Assembly: GCA_001460835.1 (NCBI GenBank)
Contig: CYKH01000459.1
Location: forward strand, 1 to 64,000
Direction of reading: 5' to 3'
Source of the DNA: Bodo saltans
Lineage: Eukaryota > Euglenozoa > Kinetoplastea > Eubodonida > Bodonidae
DNA length: 64,000 nucleotides
Shown: piece after piece, positions 45,501 to 52,589 of the stretch
Position numbering within the stretch: position 1 is the first letter of the stretch
Layout of the letters: every line of letters begins with the position of its first letter
Position numbers and translations under genes: made by a program
The notes under the pieces: model-generated
The model's database searches: none
What the model saw: only the letters and a program-made list of their open reading frames with translations
Told to the model about the DNA's origin: nothing

Positions 45501-47017
45501 CCGAAATGGTGCGGCGCCATTTGGCCAGCGTCACAACCACCGCACTCTACCAGAAGCGTTGGAGGGAGCAGCCGAGTGTGAGCTATGCGGTGATCCTGAG
45601 GGATTTCTTTTCCACGGCAGCGTTCGTGTGCAACCGCATGCAGTGCGACCCCAACGTCAACCACCAACTAGCTGCCGTGGAGGCGGATGCTACGCCGTGG
45701 TTGGACGGGGAGGATCAAGTTCACGCGCCAGTCCTCGCTAACAGCCTCGAGTACCTATGGCAGAAGGAGCCGCTTCTAGGCCGGCACATCACGATGACTC
45801 TTATCAGGCTGCTGCACAGCCGCTCGTCCATGCCGGCTCTACTGGAGGCTGCCCTCCGCACCATCGCGGTCCTACCTCCGTTGGCATCGGAAGTGCTTGC
45901 GGAGCCTCTGGTAGAATACACAACAATGCTCGTCGACCTTCTCCACGCTGCCCCTGTTGTTGCATCCGCACAACAAGTCCAACTCATCAAAGAGGCCATC
46001 CTCTCCACATGCAGAGTGGTCAACCCAGAAGTTCATCCTCAAAAGTTAGTCGACTCCGCCACCGCTATCGCTGTCCACCTCCTGCGCAACGATGATGCCA
46101 GTCTCAGTAGAGCTGGTTGCATTGCTCTTGGCACAATGGGCCCTATCAGCAGCAACCCCCACGCCATCATCAAATTGATCGTCGAGACTCTCATGGAGGG
46201 GCGACTTTCCCCCAAAACGTGCTGCTGGGCACTTGCCCGAAGCGGCCGCCATGGTGCTGCGTGCCTTGTAGACATCGCAAGCCAAGTCCATCTCGGTCCC
46301 TCTCAGCGTGTAGAGGCAGCCAGGGCGTTGGGCTTCCTTACGATAACAAGTGGGGCGGGAGGCGAAGGAAGCGAGCTTATCACAGGTGCAGTCAGCGGCC
46401 TCATGCGCCTCGTCGTAGACCACATGACCCGCCCAAGCGGTGATGCCCTCGCCGTGGCAGCCCTCCACTCCCTCGTAGAGCTGCATCAGCGTGCACATAA
46501 ACGCGGTGAGCACCGCCTCGAGTACGCGACCACGTCCACGCTGTGCAACATGCTGCAAGATGTATTGAGGCATCATACCATCGGTTCTGCACGCCCAACG
46601 CTGCTACAGGAACTCTTTTTATCGTTATGTCGCTTCGGCGGGCCACGAGGTCTCCTCATCGTAGGCGATATTGTGCACGGAGATGGGGAACATACAGCCT
46701 CACTACCAGCACACGCAAAGGTCGAGGCTGCGTTTGGGTTACGTGCGGCGGGGGCGGACTGCGCGTCTATTCTTGCGTCAGCCCTCTCCCATGAAAACGT
46801 TGACGTGCGTACTCAAGCTGCTGATACGTTGGTATCACTTGGAAACCCAGCGCTCCTTGCTGCTTCAGTGAAGAATGCGGGCACCACGGAGGCTGCCCAG
46901 CGACACCTGAGCAACGCGCTGCACCTCCATCCCTCTGGGAAGGTGGCTGCGCTCATTGAATCGTGGCTGCATCGTCTAGAGCAAGAGAACCTTCTGTCAG
47001 TGGATGGCGTGTTTTAA
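42545..47017 (+). CDS. Large HEAT/armadillo-repeat protein
   Basis: A 1490-residue protein; the frame is open from 42359, but MDVARPEAISRAY at 42545 is the first start followed by protein-like sequence. The N-terminal ~760 residues are low-complexity (His-rich HHHHHPHHHR, Ser/Thr/Pro, basic), with scattered conserved-looking blocks (FDDWFSHQQLEGM; DLANVDLDWLL). From ~residue 760 to the end are tandem helical pairs of the HEAT/ARM type (AALTMMINQPVCLEEVV, AGCIALGTMGP, RVEAARALGFLTI, VDVRTQAADTLVSLGNP). HEAT arrays are protein-binding solenoids in microtubule, transport or signalling complexes. No TOG-type tubulin signature could be confirmed. Kinetoplastid cytoskeleton is a reasonable guess only. 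Confidence 0.65.
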   Translation: MDVARPEAISRAYDLLSKVAAYKADIINSADDEPNTHASPTNDEDEFAPPTHSPSTHSPMSTDGRRSTSSTAVPAAAAHRVATPTLDIIPAYDDLVSTAVQTSTPLWGAGGGARGVPLPPPPPRVAVKTSTSPKRSQTLPAQQDSVQPSRKAAMVDAQPLPTVVANVSLTQSTVPAASGDTTLDTSGTADDSRRVVIHSLTPPRVTTVLRQQRTAMTPPQGFFSQEIVALDAAAEQIHALEHNNTPVHHHHHPHHHRSSNISKMRATTTTTVTSGSGNNVGGEREKDEEEKEIDARHARAVKSLSDRFAHIGGGLTDDDRNSTFDDWFSHQQLEGMTAAERLSRRTAADVVFLRRDATEIADASSRRFRSDNETDEDVHGTHASGDRRRIGLDLANVDLDWLLRSHKRTTPAQLPTNKALKGQRASAVTPPPQKVRGSKATTPVTAVSLVRDAPEPSNNPPTPTPRHGTTRTSTPTASSRYLSAGRPLREDASPPRAHQETFSSSNRKRLSSSSGLVTTPQRTLSAPHAAPIMRNVVHHPHPERLQKASAPTISREVPTTRISALKTAQEAANLSTRATTPQQRVSDYTKKLLKEHQDRIASQRSHLPKRVGGPDISTTSLNISTTTVTTTSKRHARTTAELEDWEPMPNRHALGASLKIPHRNVSTKSAAAAPPSQAQSGVMADAAGVTPSSSAFHYDSTPAVDLSHISAASRHHQSAVLTPHHQQQRTSSHVLPRSSASVPLMEYLFTVVAGGPASFINSELASMPVIGKDNGRSVSFTVCRAWAALTMMINQPVCLEEVVVPLLISELQNRMNEYIALGGRVAGGMKDPSIDIAHLLCAFIGIGGAAKAALEILLEMLENGVGDANLVGLAVRVCGGEAAVRKLCTMASDAGAEYGPQTQLAAVNALALLPSTIAAAGHTAILCVGLPQLQGSKMFYQPRGGANEGNGSSGGDGLHDDVTVATRPVLTPHQIGYRTTFIIFDAEMVRRHLASVTTTALYQKRWREQPSVSYAVILRDFFSTAAFVCNRMQCDPNVNHQLAAVEADATPWLDGEDQVHAPVLANSLEYLWQKEPLLGRHITMTLIRLLHSRSSMPALLEAALRTIAVLPPLASEVLAEPLVEYTTMLVDLLHAAPVVASAQQVQLIKEAILSTCRVVNPEVHPQKLVDSATAIAVHLLRNDDASLSRAGCIALGTMGPISSNPHAIIKLIVETLMEGRLSPKTCCWALARSGRHGAACLVDIASQVHLGPSQRVEAARALGFLTITSGAGGEGSELITGAVSGLMRLVVDHMTRPSGDALAVAALHSLVELHQRAHKRGEHRLEYATTSTLCNMLQDVLRHHTIGSARPTLLQELFLSLCRFGGPRGLLIVGDIVHGDGEHTASLPAHAKVEAAFGLRAAGADCASILASALSHENVDVRTQAADTLVSLGNPALLAASVKNAGTTEAAQRHLSNALHLHPSGKVAALIESWLHRLEQENLLSVDGVF

Positions 47018-47270
47018 AAGAGGGAACACATACCACAGGGGGAAAGTCTTCCTGTGTGGCCCGCTACTAGAATTTGTATTGTTTCTTTGTTTCTGTACGA
47101 CTGCTGCAAAGGTTTCTTCTTAGCAATTTGATCAGTTGTATTCCAATCAAACAACGTGAACTCTTACGAGCCTCCAAGAAATGCTTTGTTTGTTTCCTGT
47201 GTGTACTTTGGTGTTGCATCAATAATCAAGAATTCAAAAGGATATCTTCCCTTTTCTTGGAGAGGAAGAC

Positions 47271-49163
47271 ATGACTGTCCCTATTACCTCTGTTGCTCAG
47301 TCTCTGTTGATTGCGATCGGCCTTGTGGGATGTATCGTTGGGCTTCCCCTCCCTCCCTACATCACTGCAGTCGATAATCAAAGTCAAGTCATATCACCGG
47401 TATCGTCACCGCATCAGAGTGCATGCATGGTAGGCTTCGACGATTCTACCGTCGCCTTTCCGTTAGAATCTCAACATGTTCTTATTGTTGCTACTGCGGG
47501 CTCAGATGCCTTCTCCGTCACCACTGCATATCAGTACTACTCAGCTCGAGGTGCAAGCATCACGCTGTACTGCGGTGATCCCTCCGTTGCAGCTGTGGGT
47601 GAGCCGATCCCCCTCCTCGACACCTACACGCCATCCCTCACCGTAGAGCGCAACGCATGCTGGAATGGAGTCACCCTTCTGGACGGTCGCGACTTTGATG
47701 TGGTCGTGGTCCCTTCAGGGTTTGAGGCGGTGCTGAACCTTCGCTCCACGGATGAAGTGTTCCAACTATTCTTCTCGTCCTTTTCTCTCGCAGCAGTTGC
47801 GCAAAACGGCCGCCAACGCGCACTTGTCGTGTTTGACGAGGCCATTGAGATCCTCGTCGAGCCAAAGCTACTCTCGGCAGCTCCCATGAATACCGAACTC
47901 CCCGCCACAACCCCGACAATTCCGCTCGCCATTGCTGCCCTCAATGCGTCGCAGCGTGTTGTCGTGCTCAGCAACATTTCACAGTCGCTCGTAGCGTTGC
48001 AGCCCACCATCAACATTTCCTCTGCAGGGCTCGTGGTGGCCATCACCGCCAACGCGACCAGCGGCGGTATCATCCCGTTACTCGTGCAAGTCTCCAGGAC
48101 GGTGCTGGGCTACGAAGGCGATGATTGGACTGTGGATCAACAAACGGTCAATTGTAGCGACGATGACCGCACGACTCCATTCACATACCCCGAGGCAATC
48201 TTCCAAAAGATTGCTGCGGATGCTCCGTTGGCGACAACTTGGAGCACATTTGTCAACCGCAACTTATTCGGGTCTCACGTCGTCGATGTCGACGTCAACA
48301 CTAGCTCTGTCATGGTTGACCTCAGTGCGGCGTGTTTGAATGCCCAAGGAGTCAACACGTGTGAGGGCAAGAAGTACGGTGTCGTGGTGGCTCACGGTAC
48401 GCACGACCTTCAACTTCTTGCCCTACTCCGGGGCTTTGCGGCCGTTGGTGCTCAACCGGAGATCTACTGCCCGGATCGTGACGAGCTTCATAGCACTGTC
48501 TACGCGATGCCCATCCCGCCGCTGTTCCCCTCGTTTGCCATCACGTGCACACATTTCTACAACGAGTCCTACATTGTATTCGATGACTCCATCATTGTTG
48601 TAAGCGGCGTAATTGCCACGCACAGGCGGCTGCGCCTCGATAAGCCACTGCTGCAAGCACTAGACCAAGCCCCTTCCTTTGCCTTATACGGCTCAGCATT
48701 GATCCTTCTGCAGACCATTCACGAAGTTAGCGTGAGCGGGCAGACTGTGATTGAAATTCCAGTAGTCCCCCGTTGCCCCTACACCAACGAGGACCTCATT
48801 GCGTCTGGTTTCGCTCTTGCCAACCACACATCATTCGATGCTGTCAACGAAAGCACAGGCGTCCTGCAGTACCGCGACCACGTGACCAAACAGCGTCAAC
48901 GTGAACTTGGGGGATATGAGTACATCAACAGCACATACGTTAGCTTTCCGTTGTTTGTGCAACAAGTGTTAGGGGCCCAAGCTTGGAACCAACAGCAAGG
49001 AAGTTCGATCGATAAAATCGTCGGGGCGTTGTTTATCAGTCTGGCAGTGCTTACAGTTGTGGGTGTATTAGGATTCAAACTTGTGCAGCGTCGACTTAAG
49101 AAATCACGAGGAAATCAGTACGTTGCAGTGAGGCGGGATGATGATGAGACGAGCCTCTACTAA
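47271..49163 (+). CDS. Type I membrane protein with two DJ-1/PfpI-like domains
   Basis: A 630-residue protein with an N-terminal hydrophobic signal (QSLLIAIGLVGCIVG) and one membrane span near residues 583-602 (VGALFISLAVLTVVGVLGF), then a short basic tail ending ETSLY. The ectodomain holds two DJ-1/PfpI-like modules. Module 1 (~66-260): HVLIVATAGSDAFSV, ASITLYCGDP, FDVVVVPSGFEAV, RALVVFDEAIEIL. Module 2 (~365-560): YGVVVAHGTHDLQLLALLRG (in part), GAQPEIYCP, FALYGSALILL. The nucleophile-elbow cysteine of active family members is not seen in either (VVFDEA and LYGSAL instead), so both are probably non-enzymatic. Multiple N-x-S/T sites fit glycosylation. A surface or endosomal receptor role is possible. 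Confidence 0.65.
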   Translation: MTVPITSVAQSLLIAIGLVGCIVGLPLPPYITAVDNQSQVISPVSSPHQSACMVGFDDSTVAFPLESQHVLIVATAGSDAFSVTTAYQYYSARGASITLYCGDPSVAAVGEPIPLLDTYTPSLTVERNACWNGVTLLDGRDFDVVVVPSGFEAVLNLRSTDEVFQLFFSSFSLAAVAQNGRQRALVVFDEAIEILVEPKLLSAAPMNTELPATTPTIPLAIAALNASQRVVVLSNISQSLVALQPTINISSAGLVVAITANATSGGIIPLLVQVSRTVLGYEGDDWTVDQQTVNCSDDDRTTPFTYPEAIFQKIAADAPLATTWSTFVNRNLFGSHVVDVDVNTSSVMVDLSAACLNAQGVNTCEGKKYGVVVAHGTHDLQLLALLRGFAAVGAQPEIYCPDRDELHSTVYAMPIPPLFPSFAITCTHFYNESYIVFDDSIIVVSGVIATHRRLRLDKPLLQALDQAPSFALYGSALILLQTIHEVSVSGQTVIEIPVVPRCPYTNEDLIASGFALANHTSFDAVNESTGVLQYRDHVTKQRQRELGGYEYINSTYVSFPLFVQQVLGAQAWNQQQGSSIDKIVGALFISLAVLTVVGVLGFKLVQRRLKKSRGNQYVAVRRDDDETSLY

Positions 49164-49452
49164 GGAAACATTGTGTTGCGTCGCTTTTCTTTACATAGGA
49201 CCAATGCGTAAGACGTTGAATGCGGCATTCCGTCGTTTTCCTATTTCGTTGCTCTCCCTCTCAGTCCAAACAACACTGATCGGAGGGGGGAATCCCCCAG
49301 TTGCGTGCGTGTTCATTAGCTTATGTCTGTTAAGTAACACGATGTGGTCATCACATTGAGAAGTGAGCATTTCTTACGTTTTTCGCTTTCTCTCCTTTAG
49401 TTCACACACAAACAATTGATTGACCAGTTCAAAGAGACGCACACAAAACGAA

Positions 49453-50187
49453 ATGGGCTGTCGAAATTCAAAAGCAGCAGATACAAAAGAGAATCATGAG
49501 TCGCAAGACCACCAGCAGTCTCGAAGTGCAGCTACACCATCGCTGACCACCAAAGCGTTTACTTCCGTCCCGCCAGCCACATCACAACCATACATTCTTT
49601 GCGCTGTGTACGATGGAGATACCATTCGAGTCCGGCGGCCGCAAGAGCCCAAAGGGCGAGAGCATGAACTTCGACTTCGCTTTCTTGGTATCGACACTCC
49701 AGAGCTGAAAGAGCAAGAGCCCTTTGCACTGGAAGCTAAGAATCATCTTTTGGAACTGCTGACTGGCTCGATTCACCCTCCCAAAGGTGAAATCGGCGCG
49801 ACTGTCTTTATTACGCCTCCGGCAACTGGTAGCGCCGTCGATAAGTACGACCGCATGCTCGGCATCGTCTACGTGGCGCATGAGGGGAGCATGGTGTGTG
49901 TCAACGAATCGTTGCTGCGTAAAGGCTTGGCGAGGTTGTACGAACCAACGCCGAATCAACTGGCGCCTGATGTCCACCGTGCATTCGAAGACGCCCAGAA
50001 GGATGCGAGAAAGCACAAGCGCGCTATTTGGTCCCTCACGGACGAGAAGGCCACAGTTTATACAACAACGAATGGAAAGGCGTATCATCTCAAAGACTGC
50101 GAGCATCTTCGAGGAGGGGGACGAGCTGGAACCGTAGGTAGTGCGCTGGATCGTGGCCTTGCCGCTTGCCGCACTTGCCACGCATAA
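49453..50187 (+). CDS. Membrane-anchored staphylococcal-nuclease-like nuclease
   Basis: A 244-residue protein. The start MGCRNS at 49453 (the upstream opening is TTG) is a classic dual-acylation signal: Gly2 myristoylation with Ser6, Cys3 palmitoylation. Residues 48-170 are an SNase fold with all catalytic positions kept: DGDT (Asp56 as SNase Asp21), Arg76, Asp81-Thr82, Glu84 (LRFLGIDTPE) and Arg134 (DKYDRMLG). It should therefore hydrolyse DNA or RNA with Ca2+. The C-terminus (202-244) has VYTTTNGKAYH-x3-C-x-H...C-x2-C, a small cysteine/histidine tail found after SNase and ComEC-like domains in bacteria. The combination suggests bacterial ancestry plus eukaryotic lipid anchoring, similar in concept to plant CAN nucleases. 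Confidence 0.85.
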   Translation: MGCRNSKAADTKENHESQDHQQSRSAATPSLTTKAFTSVPPATSQPYILCAVYDGDTIRVRRPQEPKGREHELRLRFLGIDTPELKEQEPFALEAKNHLLELLTGSIHPPKGEIGATVFITPPATGSAVDKYDRMLGIVYVAHEGSMVCVNESLLRKGLARLYEPTPNQLAPDVHRAFEDAQKDARKHKRAIWSLTDEKATVYTTTNGKAYHLKDCEHLRGGGRAGTVGSALDRGLAACRTCHA

Positions 50188-50556
50188 CCAGGTGCCACCA
50201 CAAAGAATCGGGATGATGAAAACAGTATCGCAAAGCTACTGTGTGTGGCGTCATTCAGTCATCGTCGAAAACCAAAGGCTTTTTTTTTCTTTCGATGCAG
50301 CAATGCAAATCAAATACTGCTCCTCGTGTGCTTCGCTTGCATTGAATCGTTATCATGGTATTTTTCGTCAAAAGGTTTGTTCACACAGAGCACATAACGT
50401 TTGCTGCCGTAGGAGAGCTTCAACGCAACCACTATCTTCTTCCACATATATCGTAATTGTTTCCAACATTACATCGCACCCACAACCCCCACAACACGCC
50501 AAGCCACGAAAGAGAAACTGGCATCGTCATCATCATCCCTCGCGTATCTACTGTCG
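50188..50556 (+). other. Intergenic
   Basis: No gene is seen. A T-run at 50281-50289 and pyrimidine-rich stretches (50335-50345; CTATCTTCTTCC at 50432-50443) may carry polyadenylation and splice signals. A longer upstream frame at 50457 is in a different frame from the phosphatase and is not supported. Confidence 0.4.
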
Positions 50557-51318
50557 ATGCCCAACACCATTCAGCCGGAGCACACGCTCATGCAGCGTCA
50601 CCCCGCGGCATACCCTCTGCCCTCCAAACTGCGACATACGTACGTCGTCATGCGTCATGGATTTTCAAAGCCCAACGAACGTGGCCGCATCTGTTCCACA
50701 ATGGTGGAGGGCGTGCAGCCGGAGAATGGTTTGACAGAAATGGGACGAAATCAATCCTACGCAAGTTCCTCTCGACTGGCACAGTACGTGGAGGCGCACC
50801 TGTCCGGCCTGAATAAGGCAAACTCGGAAGATGTCGTGGTCGTGTCATCACCTTTTGCACGTGCTCGAGAGACTGCTGAGATTGTGTGCGAAGTGCTGGC
50901 TCAGAACGACGTGGTGGCACGCTCCCTGCGAACCACGAAGCCTCGCATCGCCGAAGAGCTGCGCGAGCGGCACTTTGGTGAGATGGACGGCAAGAGCGAT
51001 GACAAGTACGTCCTCGTCTGGAAGAAAGACATCGAACATGGAGATGCTCAAGAGGAGTATCGTGCCGAGAGCTGCTTGAAGGTATGGCAACGCGTGTACC
51101 GCCTGGTGATGTCGCTGGAGGAGCGCCTGCGGAAACCGTCGCTCGTCATTCTGGTCGCCCATGGTGATACTCTTCAGATTACCCAAACTGGGTTTGATAG
51201 CGGATGCTCGCTCAGTGGTCACCGTTTGCGATCCTTAGTTCAGGCAGAGTGGCGCGTCCTTACTGCCAATCCTGACTCATACCCAGTTATCGGGCGTCAG
51301 CAACGGTCAAATCTGTGA
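50557..51318 (+). CDS. Histidine phosphatase superfamily protein (PGAM-like, branch 1)
   Basis: A 253-residue protein with the phosphohistidine RHG motif (Arg33-His34-Gly35, YVVMRHGFS), the second Arg in SSPFARARETAEI, an ELRERHFGEMDGK segment (Glu proton donor region) and the second catalytic His in LVILVAHGDTLQI. This is the branch-1 cofactor-dependent phosphoglycerate mutase/broad phosphatase fold. Insertions after RHG (NERGRICSTMVEGVQ) differ from glycolytic PGAM, so a small-molecule or protein phosphatase is more likely than mutase. No targeting signal is obvious. Starts at ATG 50557. Confidence 0.85.
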   Translation: MPNTIQPEHTLMQRHPAAYPLPSKLRHTYVVMRHGFSKPNERGRICSTMVEGVQPENGLTEMGRNQSYASSSRLAQYVEAHLSGLNKANSEDVVVVSSPFARARETAEIVCEVLAQNDVVARSLRTTKPRIAEELRERHFGEMDGKSDDKYVLVWKKDIEHGDAQEEYRAESCLKVWQRVYRLVMSLEERLRKPSLVILVAHGDTLQITQTGFDSGCSLSGHRLRSLVQAEWRVLTANPDSYPVIGRQQRSNL

Positions 51319-52589
51319 GTGAGGGATAACGATAGCGAGAGGCGTTACACACTACATCACACAACCAGAGCGGAGTTTTCTTTGCTGTCGCAGAGAAATA
51401 TGTGCACGATGTTGTTGTGCGTCAAGAACAATCGCCTCTTGTGGCGCAACCTCTCGCTACTTTCCTCCTTCCCCTCATCTTCCCCCTCTACTATGCACAC
51501 AAAAAACACACACCGCCACACACACGCTGCGTCTCTTCCACTTGTGTTCGCTTCATTGATATCCTACCTCTCCCTCACTCCCTCTCTCTTTGATTGGGTT
51601 TCACTTTAGTGTGTGCTTCGTGTGTTTGCCCCCCTGCGGTGTGCGTGTTCGTTTTATACTTTTCTTATGTTTACAGAGACAAGTGCCCCCAACCCAAAAA
51701 GTTTCCAAAGAGTGACAAAGAAACAAACAATGTTGAAAATGAAAATCCAAAGACATCAAAAAAAAACAATTGACGTTATTTGCAGACTCTACAGAAGAAA
51801 TTTCCCGTGGTGATCGCAGCCCAAGTAGCATGCTTTGAATTTGAATGGGGGTCGTGTTCGGTGTGTTCCTCGAGTGTGGAACTGAGAGAACATCATCATC
51901 GTCTCTCATGGCGAATAGCAATTGCATGCCACTTCTGGTGCTGGTCGTTCCGGCCACAGGGTCAACGAGTTCTTCTAGGAGGAACATGCATGAAGTATTG
52001 AATCCGCTCACCTTTCACCTCTCTAATGGTGGCCACTAGGATATGGCCGCACGAACGATGAGAGCGTGAAATGGTTGCGAACGCACAAGAAAACATCAAA
52101 AAGAAAAAAGAAAAAAAATGTTTTCTCATAATTTGAGAGAATATGATAAAGGACATCACGCATAAACAACAACCCTACAACAACCACACCATCATTCCAA
52201 GAATGACAACATCAAGTTCGGGAAGGGAGCCAACGATGAGAACCAGCTGAGGACAATCAGCACGAAAAGAGTAATAGTGTACACGAAAAGAGTAATAGTG
52301 TACACGAAAAGAGTAATAGTGTACACGAAGGCGATGCGAGTGGTGTGTGTGGGCAATCCGTCACGGAAAATGGCCAAGATGTGTCCTCATCCATATTCAC
52401 TCGTGTGTGTCGTCGTCTCGCTGACTGCTCTCGATCTCACGTTCTTTTTCTCTCTCTGAACAAAATGGCACGGCTCAGATCAAACACAAATACTCAGTTG
52501 CACATCATTGACACCGATTCCATTTCGTAAATCCCAACTCTTTTTTGCTGTATTTTAATCATTGACAGAATGCGAGAGGATCGAATACG
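51319..52589 (+). other. 1.27-kb gene-free region
   Basis: No supported gene on either strand. It has strong pyrimidine tracts at about 51455-51490 and 51563-51608 (CTCCCTCACTCCCTCTCTC), A-rich stretches near 52085-52120, a 21-bp triplicate repeat (52262-52324), and a pyrimidine tract with AG just before the gene at 52590 (TTCTTTTTCTCTCTCTG, 52442-52458). A 64-codon ATG frame at 51845 is not supported. A non-coding transcript cannot be excluded. Confidence 0.5.
52262..52324 (+). repeat. Three perfect 21-bp tandem repeats
   Basis: The unit ACGAAAAGAGTAATAGTGTA plus C is repeated three times without change, followed by a partial fourth (ACGAA). It lies in the gene-free region. Confidence 0.9.

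Noticed and set aside
51845-52039. 64-codon ATG frame
   Set aside because: No recognisable fold and no conservation evidence; expected by chance in a 1.27-kb gap.
52262-52324. CRISPR-like repeat
   Set aside because: The units are directly adjacent with no spacers, and the genome is eukaryotic.
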